Shown: positions 8,345-17,066, numbered from the stretch's first letter. The stretch is DNA of 64,000 nt from Oscillospiraceae bacterium (GCA_015067725.1 SVLX01000004.1:1-64000); one strand, 5' to 3'. Made by a program: numbers and translations. Notes: a model not told the origin generated them from the sequence alone.

Positions 8345-9424
8345 ATGAAAAAACTAACTGCATTTCTTCTGATTGTTCTCCTGCTCCTGACCGGCTGCAC
8401 CATCCATCTCCCCGCCGTCCCGCCCACCAATCCGGCCTCCCCCACCAGCACCGGTACCGCCACCCAGACAACCGCCCCGGAGGATGCCAACACACTGGAG
8501 GTACACTTCATCGATGTGGGGCAGGCTGACTGCGCCCTTCTGCGAAACGGGGAGCACAATATGCTCATTGACGGCGGCAATGTGGAGGATTCCTCTCTCG
8601 TCGTCTCATACCTGCTGAATCTGGGCATTGCGTCCCTGGATTGTGTGGTGGCGACCCACGCCCACGAGGACCACGCCGGGGCTCTGGCGGGTATTCTGGC
8701 GGTTTTCCCGGTGGAGACGGTCTATGTGACCACCACCACCTATGCCTCCACCTGCTATGATGATTTTATGAACTATGTGGATCAGCAGGACATCACCCCC
8801 AATATCCCCACCCCCGGTGACCGGTATATGCTGGGCGAAGCGGAAGTCACCTTTTTGGGCCCGGTCAAGTCCTATGCCGAAACCAACGATACCTCTCTGG
8901 TCTGCCGGGTGGACTATGGCGAGGTTTCCTTCCTCTTTACCGGCGACATGGAGACTCCCGCTGAGGGGGATATGCTGGATGCCGGCGCAAATGTAAAGGC
9001 CACTGTGCTGAAGGTGGGTCACCACGGCAGTTCCTCCTCCACCGGTTACCGCTTCTTGTATGAAGTTGACCCCCAATACGCGGTCATTTCCTGCGGCGAG
9101 GGCAATTCCTATGGCCACCCGGAGGACGAGGTGCTCTCCCGGTTGCAGGATGCAGGCGTGACCACTTACCGCACCGACCTGTCCGGCACGGTTGTCGCCA
9201 CCACCGACGGAGAGACCATCACCTTCTCCACCGGTAACCCCGTCCTGCCGGAATTTGGCAACACCCCGGAAGAAAGCGAAACCTTCATCGGCAACAAGAA
9301 CTCCCTGAAGTTCCATACCGAAGACTGCAAGAGCCTGCCCAAGGCGGAAAACCGGGTGATTTTTGACAGCTATGAGGCGGCTGTGGAGGCGGGATACTCG
9401 CCTTGCGGAAATTGTGTGGGTTAA
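8345..9424 (+). CDS. Lipoprotein with ComEC-like metallo-beta-lactamase domain and Cys-rich C-terminus
   Basis: The 359-residue product starts with a lipoprotein signal (LLLLTGC, Cys18) and a Pro/Thr-rich linker. An MBL-fold domain (about 50-290) follows with the HxHxDH metal motif in THAHEDHAG and downstream metal-site residues in FTGDM and KVGHHGS. This domain matches the soluble C-terminal domain of ComEC/Rec2 proteins, but no ComEC membrane part is encoded. The last 45 residues (GNKNS, HTEDC, YSPCGNC) resemble the Ada-type metal-binding motif often found after such domains. It is predicted to be a surface-anchored hydrolase, possibly acting on nucleic acid or phosphoesters; the substrate is unknown. 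The start at 8345 follows AAAGGA and begins the signal peptide. Confidence 0.8.
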   Translation: MKKLTAFLLIVLLLLTGCTIHLPAVPPTNPASPTSTGTATQTTAPEDANTLEVHFIDVGQADCALLRNGEHNMLIDGGNVEDSSLVVSYLLNLGIASLDCVVATHAHEDHAGALAGILAVFPVETVYVTTTTYASTCYDDFMNYVDQQDITPNIPTPGDRYMLGEAEVTFLGPVKSYAETNDTSLVCRVDYGEVSFLFTGDMETPAEGDMLDAGANVKATVLKVGHHGSSSSTGYRFLYEVDPQYAVISCGEGNSYGHPEDEVLSRLQDAGVTTYRTDLSGTVVATTDGETITFSTGNPVLPEFGNTPEESETFIGNKNSLKFHTEDCKSLPKAENRVIFDSYEAAVEAGYSPCGNCVG

Positions 9425-9475
9425 AGGTTTCCTTGAATTTAATTCTTAAAAACTTCAAAATTTAATGTTTACTTA

Positions 9476-9504
9476 TTGACATTTCTGAAATCTTCATTTA
9501 TAAT
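9476..9504 (+). promoter_or_regulatory. Strong sigma-A promoter of the SLH/lipoprotein operon
   Basis: Perfect consensus: TTGACA (9476-9481), 17-nt spacer, TATAAT (9499-9504), in an AT-rich stretch after the preceding lipoprotein gene. Confidence 0.9.
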
Positions 9505-9510
9505 AAGCTT

Positions 9511-9743
9511 AGTCTAAGTTGAAAGCGATCCTGTGTTATCCTCGTTTTGGTACAGGCATTCGTTTTCAAAACCAGAAGGAGGAATGTGCAGTCGTCTGGA
9601 TTGTCTCATGCTCACGGCGCATCTGACATCACCAGGGGAAAACAAGTATCGCAATAAAAGGAACAAGAGCACAAGCGAGAGGTTTCTGATCCGTCCAGAA
9701 ACCCAGAATTATCCCCCGGATAATTCACCAACAACAACACAAT
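9511..9743 (+). promoter_or_regulatory. Long structured 5' leader of the SLH/lipoprotein operon
   Basis: The transcript would carry about 240 nt before the start codon at 9755. Two adjacent hairpins lie just upstream of the Shine-Dalgarno site: GGTTTCTG/CAGAAACC (9681-9703) and the perfect 9-bp stem GAATTATCC/GGATAATTC (9706-9726). Neither is followed by a T-tract, so they are not simple terminators. I recognise no known riboswitch. An RNA-stability or translation-control element is possible. Confidence 0.45.
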
Positions 9744-9754
9744 GGAGGTTCAAG

Positions 9755-11854
9755 ATGAAACGTTCATTTTTCAAGCGCACTTCTGCCGCATTGATTGCCC
9801 TGGTTTTGCTGCTGACCCTGTTTCCATCCGCTTCAGCCGCTACCTCGCAATTCACGGACATCTCCCGGGCGGCATACCCCGATTATTTTGATGCCATCAA
9901 CTTTGTCGTGGATAACGGCTACATGAATGGTATGTCCACCACTAAGTTTGAACCCAACACCAGTCTTACCCGCGCCATGTTTATTACCCTGCTGTACCGC
10001 TATGATGGGTCCCCCACCCCCATCGGCTCTATGCCTTTTGAGGATGTATCCACCAGCGCATATTACTATGACGCGGTGCGGTGGGGCGCCAACGAGGGCA
10101 TTGTAACCGGTATTACGGACACCCTGTTCAATCCCAACGGCGCTGTAACCAGGGAACAGGTCATGACCTTCCTGTATCGGTACTCTTTCTCCTATCAGTA
10201 TGACCTGGTGGAGAATACCTATGCCACCATTACCGGCAAAGCAGACTACAGCTCTGTCAGCCAGTACGCCAGAACACCCATGCGGTGGGCTGTGAGCAAT
10301 GGTCTTACCACAACCGTTGGGAATCAGAGTTATCTCTATCCCAAGAACGTTGCCCAGCGTAAGGAAGTTGCGCTTTGGCTTTGCTTGTATGACCAGAATG
10401 TGGTTGGATTAAAAAGTTATTCGGACATCTTTTCGTTTCTAAACGATACCTATTCTTTTAAATCTTATGCTTCAAACACTTACGCCATTTGTACGCCGCA
10501 TTGGAGCAGGCTAACTTCCTATGCCACATACGACAATGAATGGAACCATCTGACAGAAGTGCGTGGTAAGAAATGGAACGGTTCATGCTTTGGTATGACC
10601 CTAACATGCCTTCTCGACCAAACTGGGCAGCTGGCACTTAACGAGATTTTCGTTGATGGTTGTAGCGATATGTATTCTATTCCCTCTCCTGCGGCAACAT
10701 ACAATCACCTCCACACTGTCACATCCTCTCTCGCTGATGATAATATTGAAATTACTCTTATAGAGAGCGCAATCAACTACTACATGCTTTCACAGTACCT
10801 AGATTGTGTCAAAGGAAGTGCCTGTAGTGATACGTGGGTACCCTGGGGCGACCAGCGTTATGTCTTAAGCGACATCATTGACGAGCAACGGGATGGTGGG
10901 ATACTCCAGTTGGGCATAGGATTCCCCAGATCCGATGGCTCTACCGCAGGTCATGCAATCCTCTTATTTGGACCACCGGTCTATGATTCGTCCAATGGCG
11001 ATGTGTACTATATTGATGCTTATGACCCAAATGAAGGAATCACCAACATTCGCATCGAGCTCACTGAAAATCGGGCTCAACTCCTTCAATATGGTGAGTA
11101 TAGCGAGCTTGATTTTATCTACTATTGGAAAGATAATTCCGTATTCAACGAAATCGACCTTGATGGCGAATATAACAACATGAATATCTTTGATGTTTTG
11201 TCAACAACCGAGGGTTCTGAACAAGTTAGCGAGAATAGGACTTGGCTGTATATGGATCCCAATATCCCCGCTACAATCACCAATGCCAGCGGAGAGACTC
11301 TCGAAATCCGCAACGGCGAATTGAAAGGCTCAATGCAAGTTTGGGATAGAAAACGTATCTTGACCGGGCTTAATGCGCCTCAGCTCTTTGGGATTCTGGT
11401 GGATACCAGCACAAACTTTACCTATGAGCGGCAAGATTGCTTGAATCATTATGCTGAATTTACAGTATGCGGACCGACACTATTTGGTGGTGCTTGTGGC
11501 GATGGTATCAACACCATTCATATATCGATGGAGGGTACACAAATCGAAGGAACCGATATGCACCTTACTGCCTATACCTCCCAAGGATGCCCTACCGATC
11601 GTTATGTACGGGCCACTATAGATGGAGAGTCTTTTCTCAACCTGTCTGCTCTTTTGTTTGCCAACGATGTATCTGTTTCATCAGTGGAAGGAACGTGCTT
11701 GGTCGAAGTCATTTCTAACATTACTGGCATGCCTATCGGCGAGTATGAACTACCTGCTGGACAAACTCTAAGACTGAGCAACACCCTCACCGATGCTGTG
11801 CTTATCCCCACCACGCAAGCTGGTATCGGCAGTTGCGCTGTCACTTTGCCATAA
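9755..11854 (+). CDS. SLH-domain surface protein with papain-like Cys/His/Asp signature and NAEG module
   Basis: The 699-residue product has a signal peptide (1-28) and three N-terminal SLH repeats (about 31-215). The central domain has features of a papain-like cysteine peptidase: Cys278 in WNGSCFGM, His400 in AGHAILLFG, and Asp421 or Asp424 in YIDAYDPN, in the right order. The C-terminal region (about 493-690) begins WLYMDPNIPATITNASG and matches both repeats of the lipoprotein at 13464-15035. GGAGG at 9744-9748 sets the start; the frame is open further upstream but lies within the leader. It is the first gene of a four-gene operon. Peptidase activity is inferred from motif order only; a non-catalytic or transglutaminase-like role is possible. 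Confidence 0.75.
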   Translation: MKRSFFKRTSAALIALVLLLTLFPSASAATSQFTDISRAAYPDYFDAINFVVDNGYMNGMSTTKFEPNTSLTRAMFITLLYRYDGSPTPIGSMPFEDVSTSAYYYDAVRWGANEGIVTGITDTLFNPNGAVTREQVMTFLYRYSFSYQYDLVENTYATITGKADYSSVSQYARTPMRWAVSNGLTTTVGNQSYLYPKNVAQRKEVALWLCLYDQNVVGLKSYSDIFSFLNDTYSFKSYASNTYAICTPHWSRLTSYATYDNEWNHLTEVRGKKWNGSCFGMTLTCLLDQTGQLALNEIFVDGCSDMYSIPSPAATYNHLHTVTSSLADDNIEITLIESAINYYMLSQYLDCVKGSACSDTWVPWGDQRYVLSDIIDEQRDGGILQLGIGFPRSDGSTAGHAILLFGPPVYDSSNGDVYYIDAYDPNEGITNIRIELTENRAQLLQYGEYSELDFIYYWKDNSVFNEIDLDGEYNNMNIFDVLSTTEGSEQVSENRTWLYMDPNIPATITNASGETLEIRNGELKGSMQVWDRKRILTGLNAPQLFGILVDTSTNFTYERQDCLNHYAEFTVCGPTLFGGACGDGINTIHISMEGTQIEGTDMHLTAYTSQGCPTDRYVRATIDGESFLNLSALLFANDVSVSSVEGTCLVEVISNITGMPIGEYELPAGQTLRLSNTLTDAVLIPTTQAGIGSCAVTLP

Positions 11855-11867
11855 GGGGAGCCCGCCC

Positions 11868-12647
11868 ATGAAACGTATCGCTACATTCATTTTGCTCCTG
11901 CCTCTGCTTGTGTCCCTCTGCGCCTGTACACAAGCACCATCACCGGAGGTTCTCTTTCCGGAGGGCGTTGCCGAAGTCACCCGCTCCCTTCGGGAGGGCG
12001 TAGAGTTGCCGGAAATCTCGGCCAGATATGTCTCATTACACTGCCCATTAAAGGTGGAATGGACACTCATCAATGCGGAAGGTAAAACCCTGCACCACAA
12101 AGGCGGCGGTAAATTCTCCGGGACTATGCGTGTTGCGGAAAAGTATCCTCCGGGATTGGAGGGTTTTCCGCCCATCAGCCAGTGTATCCGTATTCCTGCC
12201 AGCAGTAGCTTCGCTATCCTGTTGGATGCTTCTGCCCAAAGTCAGGATGTCAGATTTACCATCTACGATATGGTGGAAGGCTTTGCAGAAAACGAACTCC
12301 ACAGCACTGTGGATGGTTCTGGTATTTCCACCATTATCATTGATACATTGGGCATAGAAGTTCGGGGCACAAATCTGGAGTGCACTGTCCGCACACAGGA
12401 TCAGTCCGCGCACCGGAATATTTCCCTGAACGCCACCGAAGCCAGCTATATGTCTGTTTTCGTACACCCCAGCAACACTGAAGCCATTCTGGATACCGAT
12501 GGTCGTCAGGCTTATACCCGGATTTCTGACGAATTGGGCTTAGTTGTCGGTCAAAAAATCCACCTGACCGACGGTCAACCCCTAAAGCTGACCAACCTCC
12601 AAGCCGAAGACATGGCCCTGATTGAAGCTGTGCCCTACGAGGACTAA
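11868..12647 (+). CDS. NAEG-module lipoprotein (first of three)
   Basis: This 259-residue lipoprotein has signal peptide MKRIATFILLLPLLVSLCAC with the lipidated Cys at 20. The mature part carries one copy of the unrecognised module: INAEGKTL, SGTM, then an FTIYD strand region and GISTIIIDTLGIEVRG, ending DMALIEAVPYED. The start lies 13 nt after the previous stop, with AAGGGGAG upstream, so translation is probably coupled. It is clearly paralogous to the next gene. No catalytic residues stand out. Function unknown; it may be an extracellular partner or inhibitor of the SLH protein encoded upstream. Confidence 0.75.
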   Translation: MKRIATFILLLPLLVSLCACTQAPSPEVLFPEGVAEVTRSLREGVELPEISARYVSLHCPLKVEWTLINAEGKTLHHKGGGKFSGTMRVAEKYPPGLEGFPPISQCIRIPASSSFAILLDASAQSQDVRFTIYDMVEGFAENELHSTVDGSGISTIIIDTLGIEVRGTNLECTVRTQDQSAHRNISLNATEASYMSVFVHPSNTEAILDTDGRQAYTRISDELGLVVGQKIHLTDGQPLKLTNLQAEDMALIEAVPYED

Positions 12648-12685
12648 CCCCCAGAAAGGAGCCCGCCCATGAGACGTATCGCCGC
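12567..12685 (+). repeat. Direct repeat, copy 1
   Basis: This stretch covers the 3' end of one lipoprotein gene, the gap and the 5' end of the next. It is nearly identical to 13362-13480, exactly 795 bp further on. It marks a recent tandem duplication, or gene conversion, of a one-gene unit. Confidence 0.85.
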
Positions 12686-13442
12686 TTTTGTCTTGCTTTT
12701 GTCCCTGCTTTTCACCCTCTGTGCCTGCCGCAGCAGTACCCCCCAGAGCGACCATGACGACACCGCCATCCTCTCCGATACCCTGCGGGAAGGGCTGGAA
12801 GTACCGGAACTGGAAGCCATAGATATGATGCTGATGTACCCTGTGGGCAAGGTGTGGACCCTCACCAACGCCGAGGGCGAAACACTCCACTATAATGGTG
12901 CCTATCAGTTCTCCGGCGACATGGAAATTCTGGAGCAAGGAGACCCTCCTTATAGTGGCTATCCAGCAACGCACCTTCATATCCAGATTCCTGTCAGCAA
13001 GAGTCTAACCATTGTGCTGGATGAGCCCACTCAACCCAACGAGCCAGGGTTCACCATCTTTGCCAGCACCCCGGATAACAGCGACAGTGCATTTTACTTC
13101 CGCATTGAGGGTACCGGTGTCTCCACCATCATGATGGATACCCTCGGCGTAGAGGTTCGGGGAGAAAACATGGATTGCTCCCTTTCTGCTGAGGTGTATC
13201 CCGAAAACTGGACTGTTGCTCTGGAGGCCGAAAGCGCAAGCCATATGTCTATCTTTGCTCCCAGAAACGGTAGCGAAGCCATCTTGGATACTGACGGCAT
13301 CAACACCGCTGCCCACGTTAAAAAGCGGTATCCCATAATCGACCCCATTGTCTTTCCCATGACCGACGGTCAACCCCTAAAGCTGACCAACCTCCAGTCT
13401 GAAGACATGGCCCTGATTGAAGCTGTGCCCTACGAAGACTGA
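12669..13442 (+). CDS. NAEG-module lipoprotein (second of three)
   Basis: This 257-residue paralogue of the preceding protein has signal MRRIAAFVLLLSLLFTLCAC, Cys20 lipidated. The mature part has LTNAEGETL, FSGDM, GTGVSTIMMDTLGVEVRG and the same last 12 residues (DMALIEAVPYED) as its neighbour. Similarity is highest at both ends and lower in the middle, as expected for diversified duplicates with homogenised flanks. An AAAGGAG site lies 8 nt before the ATG. Function unknown. Confidence 0.75.
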   Translation: MRRIAAFVLLLSLLFTLCACRSSTPQSDHDDTAILSDTLREGLEVPELEAIDMMLMYPVGKVWTLTNAEGETLHYNGAYQFSGDMEILEQGDPPYSGYPATHLHIQIPVSKSLTIVLDEPTQPNEPGFTIFASTPDNSDSAFYFRIEGTGVSTIMMDTLGVEVRGENMDCSLSAEVYPENWTVALEAESASHMSIFAPRNGSEAILDTDGINTAAHVKKRYPIIDPIVFPMTDGQPLKLTNLQSEDMALIEAVPYED

Positions 13443-13480
13443 CCCCCGGAAAGGAGCCCGCCCATGAGACGTATTGCCAC
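13362..13480 (+). repeat. Direct repeat, copy 2
   Basis: Nearly identical to 12567-12685 at the same gene-junction position (offset 795 bp). Differences are a few substitutions, for example TAA versus TGA at the stop. Confidence 0.85.
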
Positions 13481-15035
13481 ATTCATTTTGCTCCTGCCTC
13501 TGCTTGTGTCCCTCTGTGCCTGTAGCCTTGCGATAAATCAGCCACAAGCTGGCACAATTCACAATGGCACTCTCCGGAGTCCGTTGGCTCTGCCGAAAAT
13601 TTCTTCTGCCGCAGTAGTCCTATCCCACGGCATCAGCAGCACCCGGTTTTCTGCAGAGACTCTCCCCTCCGCCTCGCAATCCAATGACACTACCTGTGTG
13701 CTGTATATCACACCCAATGTCCCCGCAACCATCACCAATGCCGAAGGACAGGTTTTGGAGCTTCGGCAAGGCAAGACCAGCGGCACCATGGAAGTTCTGG
13801 GATATATGCCAATCCTATCCGGACCCGATGCGCCGCCATTGTGCAAGTACGATGTAGAGCCCAGCAAGAGTTTTACCTACATTCGTCAGGATGGCGCTTT
13901 GGATTATACCGAGTTCACCGCATCTGGCCCTGATTTGTATGGCAGTGCATACGGCACAGGCATCCAGATGGCTCACATTTCGCCCCAAGGTGTCCAGGTA
14001 GAGGGAGAAGAAATGGACGCCACCGCCTGTACCTCCAGCGGTTGTCCGGATGAATACTATTTCCGTTCGGTCATCTCCGGCGAGTCCCGCTTCGATTTGG
14101 TGTCCCCTCTGGAAAATGGCGGTGCATCTGCCACCACAACCGATGGAACAGCCACCGTCTCTATCATTTCCAACAACACCGCCATGGCCGTTGCGGAATT
14201 TGGGATTGGCCCGGCACAGACCCGGGTGCTGTTCAACACCTGGGACGAAGCCCTTGACGGTACGCACGCCCCCACTGAGCCCACCATGACACCGGAAGAA
14301 ATGGAGGAGGCCAGAAAATCTGCCGTCTGGCTGTATCTTGATCCCAATGTCCCGGCAACCATCCACAATGCCGAGCATCAGTTCCTGCAAATTGATGCGG
14401 GCGAGCTCAGCGGCGACATGGTCATTTTGGATTACAAGCCGGAAGTCACTTACCGTGGCATTTCCGGGCTCTGCGGTGTACTGGTCGTAAACAGCGAGCG
14501 CTTTCTCTACTCCCGGCAGGACGATGTCTCTGGTCAGACCTGCTTCATGGTTGCTGGGCCGGCGCTGTATGCAGGGGCCTATGGACACGGTCTGGGTATG
14601 GTTTCGGTATTGCCGCAGGACATCCTGGTTATAGGCCCTGAGATGGAGGCCACCGTCTACACCTCTGACCGTTGCCCGGAAGGATTCTACCTGAACGCAG
14701 ATCTTTCCAAAGAGCAGTACTTCCTGCTGTCCTGCACAGAAGATGGCACTGTTACCGCAAAAACAGACGCAGGACAGGCAGAGGTCTGTGTCCGCAGTGA
14801 AAAGCTCCTTCTGCCGGTCGCAAAATACCAGTTATCTTCCAAAGAAACGCAAGAGCTGTTCTCTTCCTGGGACGGTATCCGCTCTGCGGCAGCATGGCAA
14901 GGCTGGCTTTCCGTGGCGGCACTTTTGGTGGTGCTCGTCTTGGTTGTCCTCCTGGTTCTCCGCTTTACCCGCCGGAAAAAGGCCATGATGCCCCAGCAGG
15001 ACACCACGACCCCGGATTGCTCTCATGGAATTTGA
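13464..15035 (+). CDS. Two-module NAEG lipoprotein with C-terminal membrane anchor
   Basis: The 523-residue product has a lipoprotein signal almost identical in DNA to that of the 11868 gene (LLVSLCAC, Cys20). Two module copies follow: about 75-265 (ITPNVPATITNAEG, SGTM, GPDLYGSAYGTGI) and about 280-465 (LDPNVPATIHNAEH, SGDM, GPALYAGAYGHGLGM). A transmembrane helix lies at about 477-500 with a basic cytoplasmic tail starting RFTRRKK. A protein with both a lipid anchor and a C-terminal TM helix is unusual. Its modules match the C-terminus of the SLH protein encoded by the first gene of the operon, suggesting shared ligand binding or co-assembly at the surface. Function unknown. Confidence 0.75.
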   Translation: MRRIATFILLLPLLVSLCACSLAINQPQAGTIHNGTLRSPLALPKISSAAVVLSHGISSTRFSAETLPSASQSNDTTCVLYITPNVPATITNAEGQVLELRQGKTSGTMEVLGYMPILSGPDAPPLCKYDVEPSKSFTYIRQDGALDYTEFTASGPDLYGSAYGTGIQMAHISPQGVQVEGEEMDATACTSSGCPDEYYFRSVISGESRFDLVSPLENGGASATTTDGTATVSIISNNTAMAVAEFGIGPAQTRVLFNTWDEALDGTHAPTEPTMTPEEMEEARKSAVWLYLDPNVPATIHNAEHQFLQIDAGELSGDMVILDYKPEVTYRGISGLCGVLVVNSERFLYSRQDDVSGQTCFMVAGPALYAGAYGHGLGMVSVLPQDILVIGPEMEATVYTSDRCPEGFYLNADLSKEQYFLLSCTEDGTVTAKTDAGQAEVCVRSEKLLLPVAKYQLSSKETQELFSSWDGIRSAAAWQGWLSVAALLVVLVLVVLLVLRFTRRKKAMMPQQDTTTPDCSHGI

Positions 15036-15041
15036 TTCTAT

Positions 15042-15076
15042 CCCCCAACCGGACACCCACCCGGTTGGGGTTTTCC
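15042..15076 (+). terminator. Rho-independent terminator of the SLH/lipoprotein operon
   Basis: Perfect 10-bp stem CCCCAACCGG/CCGGTTGGGG, 8-nt loop, then TTTTCC. Confidence 0.9.
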
Positions 15077-15201
15077 TGATCTCAGGCAGATTTCTTCCTT
15101 TTTTACAATTCTGTCATTCCTTTTCTGTGGGGGATATGGTATAATCTCCCTGACTGACTAAGTTCAGCCCCCTTGCCACAAGAAACAATTAGGAGGCACC
15201 C

Positions 15202-16092
15202 ATGAAAAAACTCTTCTTCCTGATGAACCCCCGGGCGGGCAAGCAGAAAGCCAACAAGCTCCTGCCGGATATCCTCGCCCTGTATAACCGCCATGGCTAT
15301 GAAGTCACCGTCCACATGACCGCCGGACCGGGCGACGGCATGGCAGTCTGTCAGCAAAAAGCCCCGGAGACCGACCTGATTGTGGCCGCCGGTGGAGACG
15401 GCACGCTGAACGAAGCCATGACCGGCATCCTCCGCAGTGGCGCTTCTGTCCCACTGGGCTATATTCCCTGCGGCAGTACCAATGACTTCGCCAATTCTCT
15501 GGGTCTGCCTACGGATATTCTGGCGGCGGCAAAACTGACCGTGGAGGGCGCGCCTGTTGCCTATGATGTGGGCAAGTTTCAGGACCGGGTCTTCTCCTAT
15601 GTGGCCTCCTTTGGCGCATTCACCAAGGCTTCCTATGCCACCTCCCAGAGTGTGAAGAATATGCTGGGGCATCTGGCTTATGTGCTGGCCGGGGCAAAGG
15701 AAATCTTCCATATTCCCAAAGAGCACGTTTCTTTCCATACCGATGCCGGGGACTTTGAGGGGGACTATATCTTCGGCGCAGTGAGCAATTCCACCTCCGT
15801 GGGCGGTATCCTGACCCTGAGCCGGGAGATTGTGGATATGCGGGACGGTGTCTTTGAACTGATGCTGGTGCGTCCGCCCAAAAATGCCGGGGAGCTGACC
15901 AAGCTGGTGGCCGATTTGAAGGCCTGCCGGTACGATTCCCCCATGCTCACTTTCCGCGCCGTCCGCAGTCTGCAGATCACCGCCAGAGCCGATATGCCCT
16001 GGAGTCTGGACGGGGAGAAGCACGACGGTTGCCCGGAAATCCACATTGAAAACCTCCACGAAGCCATCCGGCTGGTGAGTCCCCATGAATAA
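15202..16092 (+). CDS. YegS/BmrU-type lipid kinase
   Basis: This 296-residue DAGK-catalytic-domain protein is predicted to phosphorylate diacylglycerol or a related lipid at the inner face of the membrane. The nucleotide-binding GGDGTLN motif is at 64-70, with NPRAGKQK at the N-terminus and PCGSTNDFANSLG in the middle, as in DgkB/YegS proteins. The length is normal. AGGAGG lies 7 nt before the ATG, and a TATAAT at 15140-15145 may be its -10 box, though no good -35 is seen. It overlaps the next gene by 8 nt, giving a three-gene operon with the PPC and Nudix genes. Confidence 0.9.
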   Translation: MKKLFFLMNPRAGKQKANKLLPDILALYNRHGYEVTVHMTAGPGDGMAVCQQKAPETDLIVAAGGDGTLNEAMTGILRSGASVPLGYIPCGSTNDFANSLGLPTDILAAAKLTVEGAPVAYDVGKFQDRVFSYVASFGAFTKASYATSQSVKNMLGHLAYVLAGAKEIFHIPKEHVSFHTDAGDFEGDYIFGAVSNSTSVGGILTLSREIVDMRDGVFELMLVRPPKNAGELTKLVADLKACRYDSPMLTFRAVRSLQITARADMPWSLDGEKHDGCPEIHIENLHEAIRLVSPHE

Positions 16093-16486
16093 GATTGTCT
16101 GTCGCAGACTGCTTAGGGGGCAGGACTTATTGGCCGCAATCCAGACAATCGCCGAGGAAGAAAACCTGCTGGGTGCGGTGGTGCTGTCCGCTGTGGGCTG
16201 TCTCTCCCGGGCAAGACTGCGGGATGCCACCGGGGTCAACATTCAGGAGATTGACCGCCATCTGGAAATCGTCAGCCTCACCGGGACAGTGAGCAAAGCC
16301 CGGTGTCATCTCCACATCAGCCTCAGCGGGGAGGATTTGCAGACCATTGGCGGCCATCTCGTCCCCGGCTGTATGGTGAATACCACCTGCGAACTGGTGC
16401 TGATGGAGACCGGCTGGATCTATGGCAAGGAGGACGACCCGGAGACCGGTTACCGGGAAATTGTATTTATGGAGGCAAACCCATGA
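16085..16486 (+). CDS. PPC (DUF296) domain protein
   Basis: This 133-residue protein consists of one PPC domain, the fold of AT-hook-associated and stand-alone prokaryotic proteins. It shows the opening RLLRGQDLLAAIQTIAEEE, a central SAVGCLSRARLRD, the SLTGTV strand and LHISLSGEDLQTIGGHL. The family is often trimeric and may bind a small ligand or metal through conserved His residues (His-rich GGHLVPG region here). Its role is unknown. It overlaps the lipid-kinase gene by 8 nt and the Nudix gene by 4 nt (ATGA), so the three are translationally coupled. Confidence 0.8.
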   Translation: MNKIVCRRLLRGQDLLAAIQTIAEEENLLGAVVLSAVGCLSRARLRDATGVNIQEIDRHLEIVSLTGTVSKARCHLHISLSGEDLQTIGGHLVPGCMVNTTCELVLMETGWIYGKEDDPETGYREIVFMEANP

Positions 16487-16950
16487 GAAATACCACTCTA
16501 TGCTATATCACCCGGGGCAATGATGTGCTTATGCTCCACCGGGTCAAGAAGAAAAACGATGTCAACCAGGATAAATGGGTGGGCATCGGCGGCGGCTTTG
16601 AAGAAAACGAAAGCCCGGAAGACTGCCTCCTGCGGGAAGTGAAAGAAGAAACCGGGCTGACCCTGACCAGTTACCGCTATTGCGGAATCGTCACCTTTGT
16701 CTCTGACCGCTGGCCGGGGGAATATATGCATCTGTTTCAGGCGGACGGCTTCAGCGGCGAACCGCGGGACTGCGACGAGGGCGTTCTGGAATGGGTGAGC
16801 CGGGATTTTCTGGACCAACTGCCCCAGTGGGAGGGCGACCGGATTTTTCTGGACCTGATGTGGAGAAAAGTCCCATTCTTCTCCCTGAAGCTGCGCTATG
16901 CGGGAGAAACACTGGCTGAGGCCATCTTAAACGGCAAGCCTTTGCGCTGA
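16483..16950 (+). CDS. Nudix hydrolase (MutT/8-oxo-dGTP diphosphatase-like)
   Basis: The 155-residue protein has a Nudix box at about 38-60: a GGGFEENE start followed by REVKEETGL, matching GX5EX7REUXEEXGU. It hydrolyses a nucleoside diphosphate linked to another moiety. The flanking WVGIGGG and the later EWVSRDFLDQLP segment fit the group often annotated 8-oxo-dGTP diphosphatase. Exact substrate is not determined. The start ATG overlaps the stop of the PPC gene (ATGA), with GGAGG inside the upstream gene. The frame is open further upstream but overlaps the PPC gene and lacks homology there. Confidence 0.9.
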   Translation: MRNTTLCYITRGNDVLMLHRVKKKNDVNQDKWVGIGGGFEENESPEDCLLREVKEETGLTLTSYRYCGIVTFVSDRWPGEYMHLFQADGFSGEPRDCDEGVLEWVSRDFLDQLPQWEGDRIFLDLMWRKVPFFSLKLRYAGETLAEAILNGKPLR

Positions 16951-16963
16951 CCCAGTTTTACCC

Positions 16964-16992
16964 GGGGGTAGTCTGAGACTGCCCCCTTTTTT
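16964..16992 (+). terminator. Rho-independent terminator after the Nudix gene
   Basis: GGGGGTAGTC/GACTGCCCCC stem with one G-T pair and a TGA loop, then TTTTTTG. Confidence 0.9.
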
Positions 16993-17066
16993 GCCTCATT
17001 TCCCCGGAGTGACCGCATTTCTGTCGGCGTTTTTATCTTTTACAGGATGAAAATGATATAAAAACG

